Shown here: positions 24,489 to 33,856 of the stretch, piece after piece
How the letters are laid out: each line of letters begins with the position of its first letter
Position numbering within the stretch: the first letter of the stretch is position 1
Source: CAYMAZ01 sp964428185
GTDB lineage: Bacteria > Bacteroidota > Bacteroidia > Bacteroidales > DTU049
DNA: 37,336 nt
Direction: 5' to 3'
NCBI GenBank assembly: GCA_964428185.1
Contig: CAYRXH010000015.1
Coordinates: forward strand, 1 to 37,336
The notes under the pieces: generated by a model
Seen by the model: only the letters and a program-made list of their open reading frames with translations
The model's database searches: none
What the model was told of the DNA's origin: nothing
Program-made: the position numbers and the translations under genes

Positions 24489-27400
24489 ATGAAAAAAAGT
24501 TCTATTTTTCTGATGGCAGCAGTTGTCTTCCTCGGTAAGCTGACTGCTCAGCAATTTGATAATCAAGATATTATCGATAGTATTTTTCAGCAAAAAACTG
24601 AAATTTACTTTTCATTTGAGCAACCTTCAAATGAAGTATTATATCAACTTGGAAGGATTGTTAGTATTGACAACGTAAAGAACGGTCAAGTGATTGCAGT
24701 GGCAAACAAAAAAGAATTTGCACTGTTTCTTGAATATCAGATTCCTTATGTGATTCTGCCGGCTCCCTGGGAACTTCTCTCTCCCGAAGACATGAGAATG
24801 ACCGATAATATGACTGACAAATCGACCTATGCATGGGATTCATATCCAACCTATCAGGCTTATATTGATATGATGGTTGATTTTGCCACAACATATCCTT
24901 CACTGTGCAGGCTTGATACCATCGGTTATAGTGTTGAAGGCCGCATACTTTTGGCCGCAGTAATTTCTGACAATGTGAATACGGATGAGGATGAACCTGA
25001 GTTTCTTTACACCTCTACCATGCATGGCGATGAAGTAACCGGCTATGTTCTAATGTTACGCCTTATTGATTATCTTCTGGTCAATTATGGAACCATAACA
25101 GATGTTACCAATTTGGTTAATAATGTTGAAATATACATCAATCCCAATGCAAACCCAGATGGGACTTATGCAGGAGGCAATACTTCCGTTTCGGGGGCAA
25201 CCAGATCAAATGCCAACAATTATGACCTGAACAGGAATTACCCCCTACCCAATGGAAGCCCGACCCCCAATGGACCAAGGCAGATAGAAACCCAGTATTT
25301 TATGGACTGGGCACAGGAAAGAGATTTTGTGATGTCAGCCAATATCCATGGGGGTGCCGAATTAATGAATTATCCCTGGGATTATACACTCACCAATCAC
25401 CCCGATAAAAGCTGGTGGATAATGGTATGTACAGAATATGCAACCTCAGCCCAGAACAACAGCCCATCGGGGTATTTTGAAGATTACGAAACCGGCTTTG
25501 ATGGTCCGGGAGTTACCGAAGGAGCCTCTTGGTATATCATTGACGGCAGCCGTCAGGATTATATGCAGTTTTATGCCTATTGCCGAGAGGTGACCAATGA
25601 GATTTCAACCACTAAAATGCCTCCGGCATCCACACTCCCAAACTACTGGAATTACAATTATCAGGCATTCATCTTATATATGAAACAAGTTTTGTATGGT
25701 TTCAGAGGAATTGTGACAGACGGATGTACTGGAGATCCCATGGTTGCAAAAATTGAACTTATCGGTCATGACTCACAGAATTCAGAGGTTTATTCATCTC
25801 TTCCTATCGGGAATTATCATCGTCCCGTAAAAGCAGGCACCTATACCATTAGGGCTTCAGCACACGGATATGTGAGTCAGGAATATACCAATGTTGCAAT
25901 CGCAGATTACTCAACTGTTATTTTGAATTTCACTCTTATGCCTCTTCCTCCTGATGTTAACTTTACAGCCTCCAATGTTTATACCTGTGATGGGGTTGTT
26001 GAGTTTATCAACTCAAGTATTGTGCCTCAGGATGTTGAATACAGTTGGGATTTTGGTGACGGTACAAACTCTGTTAATGAAAATCCGGTACACACCTACA
26101 CATCAAACGGCATCTACACAGTGAAGTTGGTGGCTTCGGGTTGCTCAGGGACAGATTCACTGATCAGAGCATCCTATATTGAAGTTGCCATACCCACTCC
26201 TCCTGTTGCAGCAGATCAGAGCAGATGCGGACAGGGAACACTGACCTTCTCAGCAACTGGAACTGGAACAATTTACTGGTGGGATGAAACCGGTACCACA
26301 TTGCTTGAAACCGGCACGACATATACAACTCCCTTACTAACTCAGACAACTGATTATCTTGTTTCATCACATGAAACAGAACCTCCATGCTTTGGCGGAA
26401 AATCCGATACAGTAGGCCCCGGAGGTGCATTTTTCAATGCTGCCGCAGAACACGGACTGATATTTAATGCACTCAAACCCATAACAATCAAATCAGCAGA
26501 AATGTATTCATCTGTTGCCGGCAACAGAACTTTCAGAGTGGTAGATCCAGGAAACAATCAACTTGCCACCGTCACTGTTAATGTTCCGGCCGGTCACAGC
26601 ACTGTTCAACTGGCTCTTCACGTACCAATGGGTACAGGCCACAAGCTGCTGGGACCTGCTTCATCGCAGAATCTTTACAGGAACAATGTTTCTCCAAACA
26701 ACATTGGGTATCCCTTTGACATCTGCGATATGATGACCATTACTGGCAGCACTGCCAGCACAAATCCAACAAGTTACTATTATTATTTCTATAATATTGA
26801 AGTTGAAGAACAGCCAGTGGTATTTGGAGGACAAACAAACCAGACAGCCAACGGTGGATATTATACACTGCCTAATATGCATGGTTTGTATTTTGATTGC
26901 ACAGAAGAAGTGATACTGAAATCGGTGAAAGTATATTCCAATTCTGCAGGCAACAGAACCATTAGTTTACTTGATGCTTCAGACAACATAATAGAAAGTG
27001 CTACATTTTCAATTCCCAACGGAGAAAGCAGAGTAGAACTGAATTTTACAATTCCTGCTCAGACCGGACTCAAACTCATGGGACCTGTCAGTCCAGGATT
27101 ATGGAGAGACGGTGGAACTACCACCCCTGATTTACCTTATCCCTATGCTGTCGGAGATGTTATTTCAATCACCGGAAACTCAGCAAATAATGTAAAATAT
27201 TACTACTATTTTTATGACTGGGAAGTGGAAAAACTTGCCGGTTGCGAAAGTCCTAAAGTTCCTGTAACAGGCTACATTTATTCGACTCCTGTTGCTGACT
27301 TCTCATGGATTGAGAATAGTTTTACAGTAACTTTCACCAATGAATCCACCGGCGGGGGAACCTATCTGTGGGACTTCGGTGACGGACAAACATCAACAGA

Positions 27401-27758
27401 AACAAATCCGGTGCATACGTATGCTGTTGGAGGAAGTTATACTGTTACACTTACAATTACCAATGACTGCGGTACAGATGTTTATACCGAACAGATTGCA
27501 ATAAGCACTGTATCTGTTTACACACCTGATATTAATATTGAAGTGTATCCCAATCCTGTTGAAGAACTGATGATGATTAAAGCAAACGGACTGATTAATA
27601 GAGTAGAAATTTATAATCTTCAAGGCAAATTACTATTATCGCAGATGATCGGTAGTAATCAGATTATTTTTGACATGTCCTCAATATCATCCGGAACATA
27701 TATTCTTATGTGTTCAACAGAACATGGTATGGTTCCCTGTATGATTGTAAAACAATAG
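24489..27758 (+). CDS. Secreted M14 zinc carboxypeptidase with PKD domains, tandem repeats and T9SS sorting domain
   Basis: A 1089-residue exported metallopeptidase. A signal peptide (1-20) and pro-region precede the M14 domain (about 115-395). Zinc ligands are His179 and Glu182 in MHGDEVTG and His287 in NIHGGAE; Asn248-Arg249-Asn250 bind the substrate carboxylate and Glu371 is the general base. Then come a CarboxypepD_reg-like domain (about 402-485), a PKD domain (487-565, YSWDFGDGTN), an Ig-like domain (571-629), two copies of a roughly 130-residue beta-sandwich repeat (643-773 and 785-914), a second PKD (933-1005, YLWDFGDGQT) and a T9SS type A sorting domain (1015-1089, starting at VYPNPVEE). 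It should act at the cell surface on peptides or proteins. Confidence 0.94.
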   Translation: MKKSSIFLMAAVVFLGKLTAQQFDNQDIIDSIFQQKTEIYFSFEQPSNEVLYQLGRIVSIDNVKNGQVIAVANKKEFALFLEYQIPYVILPAPWELLSPEDMRMTDNMTDKSTYAWDSYPTYQAYIDMMVDFATTYPSLCRLDTIGYSVEGRILLAAVISDNVNTDEDEPEFLYTSTMHGDEVTGYVLMLRLIDYLLVNYGTITDVTNLVNNVEIYINPNANPDGTYAGGNTSVSGATRSNANNYDLNRNYPLPNGSPTPNGPRQIETQYFMDWAQERDFVMSANIHGGAELMNYPWDYTLTNHPDKSWWIMVCTEYATSAQNNSPSGYFEDYETGFDGPGVTEGASWYIIDGSRQDYMQFYAYCREVTNEISTTKMPPASTLPNYWNYNYQAFILYMKQVLYGFRGIVTDGCTGDPMVAKIELIGHDSQNSEVYSSLPIGNYHRPVKAGTYTIRASAHGYVSQEYTNVAIADYSTVILNFTLMPLPPDVNFTASNVYTCDGVVEFINSSIVPQDVEYSWDFGDGTNSVNENPVHTYTSNGIYTVKLVASGCSGTDSLIRASYIEVAIPTPPVAADQSRCGQGTLTFSATGTGTIYWWDETGTTLLETGTTYTTPLLTQTTDYLVSSHETEPPCFGGKSDTVGPGGAFFNAAAEHGLIFNALKPITIKSAEMYSSVAGNRTFRVVDPGNNQLATVTVNVPAGHSTVQLALHVPMGTGHKLLGPASSQNLYRNNVSPNNIGYPFDICDMMTITGSTASTNPTSYYYYFYNIEVEEQPVVFGGQTNQTANGGYYTLPNMHGLYFDCTEEVILKSVKVYSNSAGNRTISLLDASDNIIESATFSIPNGESRVELNFTIPAQTGLKLMGPVSPGLWRDGGTTTPDLPYPYAVGDVISITGNSANNVKYYYYFYDWEVEKLAGCESPKVPVTGYIYSTPVADFSWIENSFTVTFTNESTGGGTYLWDFGDGQTSTETNPVHTYAVGGSYTVTLTITNDCGTDVYTEQIAISTVSVYTPDINIEVYPNPVEELMMIKANGLINRVEIYNLQGKLLLSQMIGSNQIIFDMSSISSGTYILMCSTEHGMVPCMIVKQ

Positions 27759-27788
27759 ATTTGCTTAACAAGCATGAGTATTCAAAAA

Positions 27789-27816
27789 AAAACAGAAATT
27801 TTGGATGTTCTGTTTT
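27789..27816 (+). terminator. Possible terminator after the M14 peptidase gene
   Basis: A 9-bp stem (AAAACAGAA with TTCTGTTTT) closes a ten-base loop and ends in a T-rich stretch. It is AU-rich and so weak, but lies 30 bases after the stop and before yaaA. Confidence 0.5.
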
Positions 27817-27859
27817 ATTAAAAATTTGTATTGGATGTGAACACTTCAAACCAAATTAT

Positions 27860-28624
27860 ATGCTGATCATACTGTCACCATCAAAAACAATGGACTTTTC
27901 TCCTATCAAACATTCACTGAGTCCAACACAACCCCTGTTTATGCAAAAAGCAGCAAAGTTGGTATCACTGGTGAGGCAGATGGACACAGAAGATATCAGG
28001 CAACTGATGTCGGTCAGCGGAACTCTGGCATCTCAAACCAAAGCACGTTATGCTGAATGGATACCTGAACATAATGAGCAGAATGCAAAACCGGCAATTC
28101 TGTGTTTTTCCGGAGATGTTTACGACGGATTGGCAGCTTCTGATTTCTATGCTGAAGATTTTGATTATGCTCAGAAACACCTGATTATTCTTTCCGGATT
28201 GTATGGACTGCTCCGCCCTATGGATCTTATGATGCCCTATAGAATGGAACTGGGTTACAAATGGGAAACCGAACTGTTCAGCAACTTATATGAATACTGG
28301 AAAGACAGTGTGAATGATGCATTTCAGAATTTACTCAGGAAATCAGGCAGTAATATCGTAATTAATCTGGCATCACAGGAATATTTTAAAATTATCGATA
28401 TTAATAATAAAAACATTCAACTTATTACACCTTCTTTTTATGAACTGAAAAACGGATCAATGCAAATGGTTTCTCTTTTTGCAAAAAGAGCCAGAGGGAT
28501 GATGGTCAGGTTTCTGATAAAAAATAAAATTCATAACCCTCTATTAATGAGAGAATTCAATGACGGTCATTATGCATTTATTCCGGATTCAGGTGACGAA
28601 TACAATCTGATATTTGCCAGATAA
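27860..28624 (+). CDS. yaaA: Peroxide stress protein YaaA
   Basis: A 254-residue cytoplasmic protein of the YaaA/DUF328 family. In E. coli YaaA lowers free iron and protects DNA and proteins during hydrogen peroxide stress; it has a cantaloupe-fold DNA-binding structure. Family motifs are clear: the N-terminal ILSPSKTMDF, FSGDVYDGLAA, ILSGLYGLLRPMD, PYRMELG, INLASQEYF and the C-terminal AKRARGMMVRF. The start is placed at 27860 because homologues begin at this MLIILSPSKT; the open frame extends 50 codons upstream through the terminator-like hairpin and has no family similarity there. Confidence 0.93.
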   Translation: MLIILSPSKTMDFSPIKHSLSPTQPLFMQKAAKLVSLVRQMDTEDIRQLMSVSGTLASQTKARYAEWIPEHNEQNAKPAILCFSGDVYDGLAASDFYAEDFDYAQKHLIILSGLYGLLRPMDLMMPYRMELGYKWETELFSNLYEYWKDSVNDAFQNLLRKSGSNIVINLASQEYFKIIDINNKNIQLITPSFYELKNGSMQMVSLFAKRARGMMVRFLIKNKIHNPLLMREFNDGHYAFIPDSGDEYNLIFAR

Positions 28625-28661
28625 GAAATCAGGCTTTTATAGGTTTTAAGTGAACTTTCCT

Positions 28662-28669
28662 TATTTTTG
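28662..28669 (+). promoter_or_regulatory. Candidate -7 element for the GT-C gene
   Basis: TATTTTTG matches TAnnTTTG and ends 13 bases before the ATG at 28683. It lies inside the longer open frame from 28650, which supports the shorter start. No -33 TTG is visible. Confidence 0.5.
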
Positions 28670-28682
28670 CAAAAAAATAAAA

Positions 28683-30560
28683 ATGCGAAAACGTGGTTCT
28701 ATAGTTATCTTATTAATTGCATTGGTCTATATTGTATTGAACTTCAACTTTCGTTTATGGAAAGAACCTCAGAAAATCATAGCCAATGATGTGATTGACT
28801 ATTATGCTTATCTTCCGGCATTGTTTATATATAATGATATTTCACTGGTTTTTAAAGAAAAAAATGGAGATTTTTTTGGTGATAAGGTATGGGGGTTCAA
28901 GCAGGACAACGGAAAGTATGTGTTGAAGATGAGTGCCGGGCTTGCAATAATGTACTCTCCGTTTTTTCTGCTTAGCCATGTGTATGCCATTTCCTCAGAA
29001 TATCCGGCTGATGGCTATAGTGTGCCATATGCTTTCGGAATTCTGTTTGCATCGCTGTTCTATTTTCTAGCAGGAATGCTCTTTCTTCGCAAACTTTTAA
29101 AACTCTATTTCTCCGACTTCACGACAAATGTGGTTTTATTACTGATTGCCCTGGCTACAAACGTATCAAATTACATCATACGTGAGCCCGGAATGTCTCA
29201 CACATACAGTTTCTTTCTTTTCAATGCCTTCATGGTTCTGACACACCGGTGGCACAAGCAGGCTAATTTCAAAAATTCCTTACTTGCTGGTTTGGTTCTT
29301 GGGTTAATCAGTCTTGTCAGACCCACAAATGCAGTGATTCTCCTTGTTTTTCTCTTTTGGAATGTTGTAAGCGTTCAAACCTTTAGGGAAAAACTCAAAT
29401 TACTTACAAAACAATGGAAGTGGTTGTTTGTCATCTGTATTTTCACCCTGATTGTTTGGATCCCTCAGTTTATTTACTGGAAATCTGTAACTGGAAACTG
29501 GATACATTATTCTTACAATAATGAGGGCTTTTTCTTCCTGAAACCAAGAATTCTCAGTGTACTTGCAGGTTTCAGAAAAGGTTGGTTGATTTATACTCCT
29601 GTGATGATTTTTGCATTTTTGGGTTTTTACCGCTTATTCAAAACGCACCGCCAATTATTCTGGAGTTTATCAATATTTACCATATTTAATATTTATCTGA
29701 TTTCTTCATGGTGGTGCTGGTGGTATGGAGGTTCTTTCGGACACAGAGCAATGATAGAATCGTATGCTATTATGGCTTTCCCTCTTGCTGCCTATATTCA
29801 GCACATGGGCAGGACTTGGAAATTCAGAAAAACATTCATATTATTGCTTGCAGGAGTCTTCATTGCCTTTAATTTCTTTCAGAATTTCAAATACTTAAAC
29901 AACTCTATCCATTATGACTCAATGACAAAACTTGCCTGGGTTGAAACAATTACAAAACTCAGGGCAACACATTTATATTATGACCTTATAACAGAACCTG
30001 ACTATGCTTCAGCTCTTGAAGGGAAAAAAGAACAACATCCCGAAAAACGAATCAATCAGAATAATCAGACTTCAAAAGATCCTGGTGCAATTCCATTTAT
30101 TTCAGAACTTCATTATCAGAACTTTTCAATATCTGAGTCTCAGCAAAACTCTGATATGGCGCCTCATATAGTCAATTCGTTGCATAGAACTGCAGGTCAT
30201 TCATACATGTTGAACAACCAACAGATATACAGACCGGAATACACTTGTCCCCTGAAAGATCTGAATGATCAACAAGTTCAATGGGTCATTGCAGAGGTCT
30301 ATTATAAACCGGAGCTTCCGTTACTTGATAAAACTTTGGCCATTGTTGTCTCCTTTGAAAGCGGAAGTGAAATTTTGTTATATCATGCTGAATTTTTTAC
30401 TCCTTCATTGCTGACAGAAGACCAATGGAACCAGGCATGCTGCATGATCCCTGTTCCGCAAAGAAAAACTGACACCGATACTTTCAAATGCTACATCTGG
30501 AACATAGACGGGAAGGCAAAAGGAATGATTGATGATTTCAGGATACTAAAAGTTATTTAA
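28683..30560 (+). CDS. Polytopic GT-C type glycosyltransferase (putative)
   Basis: A 625-residue integral membrane protein. A first span near residues 6-22 is followed by an extracytoplasmic loop with NDVIDYYAYLPALFIY, where the Asp fits the catalytic acidic residue of GT-C enzymes. About ten further spans extend to about residue 395, ending with the GGSFGHRAMIESYAI motif typical of this group. The C-terminal 220 residues are soluble and beta-rich and probably extracytoplasmic. Such enzymes use polyprenyl-phosphate sugars to glycosylate lipids, glycans or proteins. A polyprenyl-phosphate glycosyltransferase gene is the convergent neighbour, overlapping at the stop codons. The acceptor is unknown, and transferase activity is inferred from topology and motif only. 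Confidence 0.75.
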   Translation: MRKRGSIVILLIALVYIVLNFNFRLWKEPQKIIANDVIDYYAYLPALFIYNDISLVFKEKNGDFFGDKVWGFKQDNGKYVLKMSAGLAIMYSPFFLLSHVYAISSEYPADGYSVPYAFGILFASLFYFLAGMLFLRKLLKLYFSDFTTNVVLLLIALATNVSNYIIREPGMSHTYSFFLFNAFMVLTHRWHKQANFKNSLLAGLVLGLISLVRPTNAVILLVFLFWNVVSVQTFREKLKLLTKQWKWLFVICIFTLIVWIPQFIYWKSVTGNWIHYSYNNEGFFFLKPRILSVLAGFRKGWLIYTPVMIFAFLGFYRLFKTHRQLFWSLSIFTIFNIYLISSWWCWWYGGSFGHRAMIESYAIMAFPLAAYIQHMGRTWKFRKTFILLLAGVFIAFNFFQNFKYLNNSIHYDSMTKLAWVETITKLRATHLYYDLITEPDYASALEGKKEQHPEKRINQNNQTSKDPGAIPFISELHYQNFSISESQQNSDMAPHIVNSLHRTAGHSYMLNNQQIYRPEYTCPLKDLNDQQVQWVIAEVYYKPELPLLDKTLAIVVSFESGSEILLYHAEFFTPSLLTEDQWNQACCMIPVPQRKTDTDTFKCYIWNIDGKAKGMIDDFRILKVI

Positions 30561-31300
30561 TCTGCCTGTTTCAAATATTTTTTACAGAACAGATTGTATT
30601 TAAGAATACACCATATTGCTCTTACTCCATCTCTCCACCCAATTTTTTTTCCCTCCTCATAAGTACGACCATAATAAGAAATGCCTACTTCATAAATTCT
30701 GACCCCTGGAAACCTTGATATCTTGGCTGTCACTTCAGGCTCAAACCCAAAGCGATTTTCCTTCAAGTCAATTTTCTTAATGATTTCAGACCTGAACAAT
30801 TTATAACATGTTTCCATATCTGTCAGATTCAGATTGGTAAAAATATTGGATACGAATGTAAGAAATTTGTTTCCGATACTATGCCAGAAAAACAGAATGC
30901 GATGGGGATTCCCACCCAGAAATCTGGATCCGAAGACCACGTCAGCAAAACCACTTTCCATGGGCTTCAGCAGCAGGTTATATTCTTCAGGATCATATTC
31001 AAGGTCTGCATCCTGAATGATAATATAATCACCAGAAGCAATCTCAATACCTTTGTGAAGTGCAGCTCCTTTTCCCATATTCACAGGATGGGAGAAAAAA
31101 ATAAACTGTATTTCAGGATGATTCCTAATGTATGATTGTATTGCTTCCTCGGTCTTATCTTTTGAACAATCGTTGACCAGAACAATTTCCTTCTGAATTC
31201 CGTTGATCAGTTGAACAGCAAGCACTTTATCAAGAATGAGATGAATTGTCTTTTCTTCGTTGTATGCAGGAATTACTATGGAAAGAGTTTTTGGAGTCAT
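30557..31300 (-). CDS. GT2 polyprenyl-phosphate glycosyltransferase (DPM1-like)
   Basis: A 247-residue family 2 glycosyltransferase resembling dolichyl/polyprenyl-phosphate mannose or glucose synthases. It begins LSIVIPAYNEEKT, has VLVNDCSKDKT, the donor-binding DAD motif (QDADLEYDP, Asp97 and Asp99), a GSRFLGG segment, and METCYKLFRSEI with the conserved Cys-Lys pair of DPM1-type enzymes. No C-terminal membrane span is seen, so it probably acts on the inner face of the membrane with a lipid acceptor. The start is placed at 31300 because the protein family begins there; the frame extends 18 codons upstream without similarity. Its last four bases overlap the end of the convergent GT-C gene. 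Confidence 0.9.
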   Translation of the reverse strand: MTPKTLSIVIPAYNEEKTIHLILDKVLAVQLINGIQKEIVLVNDCSKDKTEEAIQSYIRNHPEIQFIFFSHPVNMGKGAALHKGIEIASGDYIIIQDADLEYDPEEYNLLLKPMESGFADVVFGSRFLGGNPHRILFFWHSIGNKFLTFVSNIFTNLNLTDMETCYKLFRSEIIKKIDLKENRFGFEPEVTAKISRFPGVRIYEVGISYYGRTYEEGKKIGWRDGVRAIWCILKYNLFCKKYLKQAD

Positions 31301-31412
31301 ATTGAAAATTTGTGCAATATTACGAAATTTTAAGAATTTAACTCCAATTCCCATTGATCTTTTAAATTGTGTAAAATGTATATTTTTTCTTATGTTATTG
31401 CCTGATTCATTC

Positions 31413-31420
31413 TATCTTTG
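31413..31420 (+). promoter_or_regulatory. -7 element directly before the DUF5916 start
   Basis: TATCTTTG matches TAnnTTTG and is followed by four bases (CGCC) and the ATG at 31425. This predicts a leaderless mRNA. A TTG 12 bases upstream is too close to be a regular -33 box. Confidence 0.55.
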
Positions 31421-31424
31421 CGCC

Positions 31425-33851
31425 ATGAAACGCACACTCCTGTCAATACTTGTTATACTTCAATTCCTGTTATCATTTTCACGTAACGATAGTCTCAGAG
31501 CACAGGCACAGAGAATTTCAACACGCCCAAAAATAGACGGACAACTTGATGAACAGGTCTGGAAAGAAGCCATTCCACTGTCCGGGTTTATTCAATCAGA
31601 TCCACGACAGGGAACACAAGCTTCATTTCAGACTATGGTGTATATACTGTACGATGATGAAGCTATTTATTTCGGAGCTGAAATGTTTGACAACAGTCCT
31701 GATTCAATATTGCTACAACTGGGAGACCGTGATCATGATCTGAATGCTGATGACATTGTGTTTCAGTTCGATCCTTTCAACAACAATCAGGATGCATACT
31801 ACTTCAGGGTCACTGCTTCAAATGTACAGAGCGAGTGGAGAAAGCGAGATGGCTCATTTAATGCAGTCTGGCACAGCAAAACAATAATCACTTCTCAGGG
31901 TTGGACAGCAGAAGTGAAGATTCCCTTTTCATCCCTGCGAATGCCTCCAGTTGAACAACATGTATGGGCCTTTCAGGCGACAAGAAACATCCGAAGATAT
32001 AGAGAGTTTTCCAAATGGGCTCCCGAAACCAAAGGTGTTGACAATGAAATGATTTTCTGGGGAACACTCTATGGAATCAGTCAAATCAAACCACCGGTCA
32101 GGCTTTCTTTAACTCCGTATCTTTCTGTTTTTTCTGAGTTTCATAACAACACTGTACAAACCGAAACTTTCAGAATTACACCAATAGGAGGAATAGATCT
32201 GAAATACGGAATCAATGAAAGTTTTACCCTTGATCTCACTCTTCTACCCGACTTTAGTCAGGTTAAATCTGATGATGTGGTAAAAAATCTTTCAGCATTT
32301 GAAGTCAATTTCAGTGAGCAAAGACTATTTTTTCTCGAATCCATGGACTTGTTTAAACTGGGGGGATTGTTTTATTCACGTCGCATCGGCAGGTTCCCAT
32401 CAGGTTATTATTCTGCTCTGGAAAGTGTTGCTGAAGACGAAGAAATGATAAGCAATCCAGCATCTGTCAGCTTGATCAACTCATTCAAAATTACAGGACA
32501 AACCAGCAAAGGACTTTCAGTGGGTGTTTTAAATGCTATTACCAACAGAACTTTTGCTGAAATAAGAAAACAGGACGGTTCAGTCCGACAGATTGAAACC
32601 GAACCTCTTTCCAATTACAATATTCTTGTTCTCAGACAAGCTCTCATCAACAACTCATGGGTTTATATCATCAACACCAATGCCCTGAGAAACGGAGCTG
32701 CAACCGATGCCAATGTTACAGGTGCAGGACTGAAACTCTACGATACATCCAACCGTTATGCTCTCACCTTTAACGGAGCTGCCAGCAGCAGATACCAGCA
32801 ATTCAATGATATTGCCCTCAATGAAATGGGCTACAGCTGGAATCTGATGACTGCAAAAGTCAGAGGCAATTTTCAGTTTCATGCCTACCACCAGAGAAAA
32901 AACGATCAGTTTAATATCAACGATTTGGGAATCAACTATACTAACGATGAATCTCACAGCGAGATTCAAGTGTCCTATAAAATTTTTGATCCCTTTTGGA
33001 AACTGTTACGCCTTAATACCAATGCATATCTCTGGAGGTCAAACAGAATCTCAACTCAGAAACCCACAAATCAAGGTGTAAGTTTCAACGCATCAACGAC
33101 AACAGTAAAGCACCTGAGCATCTGGGGAAGTTCTGGCTGGTATTTTTCTGAGCGCTATGATTATTATGAGCCACGAACTCAGGGATATTATTATATCATC
33201 CCTCCCCTGACCACTTTCTATCTGGGTTTTTCTTCAGACTACAGAAAAACTTTTGCACTTGACGGCTCACTATACACTGCTTTCTGCAAGAAAAACGGAA
33301 ACAGGGACTACAGTTTTTCACTCAATCCAATTATCAGGGTGAGTAATCATTTTCAGTTTGAACTCAACGGAGTCGCAAGTATGTATCTCAGTTCTTTTGG
33401 TTATGCAGGACGTGACAGTATCAGCCGCCCAGTTTTTGGAAAAAGAGATGTAACAACAATCGAAAATTCCTTTACTGGAAAATATATGTTCAGAAATAAC
33501 CTCTCTCTGAGTCTCAGATTCAGATATTACTGGTCCAAAGGTGAATACATTGAATTTTTCAGGCTGCATGAATCAGGCCGTCTGCTTAGTGAAGAAGGAA
33601 CACCTAAGTTTGACAATTTCAATTTCAACTCATTTCTGATTGATCTGGTTTTTAACTGGGAATTTGCACCCGGAAGCAACCTGACTCTTGTATGGAAAAA
33701 CAGTATTATTGATGAACAAAACTACGTGATTCACGACTATTGGGAAAATCTGTCAAATACTTTTGACAAGCCACAAACTAATCTGTTAAGCCTGAAGTTT
33801 ATCTATTATCTTGACTATAATTCTGTTTTCAGAAAAGTCAGAAAACAGTAA
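31425..33851 (+). CDS. DUF5916 outer-membrane protein with CBM9-like N-terminal domain
   Basis: An 808-residue exported protein. A signal sequence (about 1-30) is followed by a carbohydrate-binding-family-9-like domain, starting with PKIDGQLDEQVWKEA and running to about residue 220 (with YYFRVTASNVQSEW and the W-containing VWAFQATRNIRRY). The remaining 580 residues are full of amphipathic strands with aromatic belts (for example FSLDLTLLPDFSQVKSDD-like and YYWSKGEYIEFFRL segments), as in the DUF5916 beta-barrel, an outer-membrane family of unknown function in Bacteroidota. The open frame extends 55 codons upstream but over the promoter; the ATG at 31425 gives a proper signal peptide. It converges on the PorT-like gene with a five-base gap. 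Confidence 0.88.
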   Translation: MKRTLLSILVILQFLLSFSRNDSLRAQAQRISTRPKIDGQLDEQVWKEAIPLSGFIQSDPRQGTQASFQTMVYILYDDEAIYFGAEMFDNSPDSILLQLGDRDHDLNADDIVFQFDPFNNNQDAYYFRVTASNVQSEWRKRDGSFNAVWHSKTIITSQGWTAEVKIPFSSLRMPPVEQHVWAFQATRNIRRYREFSKWAPETKGVDNEMIFWGTLYGISQIKPPVRLSLTPYLSVFSEFHNNTVQTETFRITPIGGIDLKYGINESFTLDLTLLPDFSQVKSDDVVKNLSAFEVNFSEQRLFFLESMDLFKLGGLFYSRRIGRFPSGYYSALESVAEDEEMISNPASVSLINSFKITGQTSKGLSVGVLNAITNRTFAEIRKQDGSVRQIETEPLSNYNILVLRQALINNSWVYIINTNALRNGAATDANVTGAGLKLYDTSNRYALTFNGAASSRYQQFNDIALNEMGYSWNLMTAKVRGNFQFHAYHQRKNDQFNINDLGINYTNDESHSEIQVSYKIFDPFWKLLRLNTNAYLWRSNRISTQKPTNQGVSFNASTTTVKHLSIWGSSGWYFSERYDYYEPRTQGYYYIIPPLTTFYLGFSSDYRKTFALDGSLYTAFCKKNGNRDYSFSLNPIIRVSNHFQFELNGVASMYLSSFGYAGRDSISRPVFGKRDVTTIENSFTGKYMFRNNLSLSLRFRYYWSKGEYIEFFRLHESGRLLSEEGTPKFDNFNFNSFLIDLVFNWEFAPGSNLTLVWKNSIIDEQNYVIHDYWENLSNTFDKPQTNLLSLKFIYYLDYNSVFRKVRKQ

Positions 33852-33856
33852 CTCCT

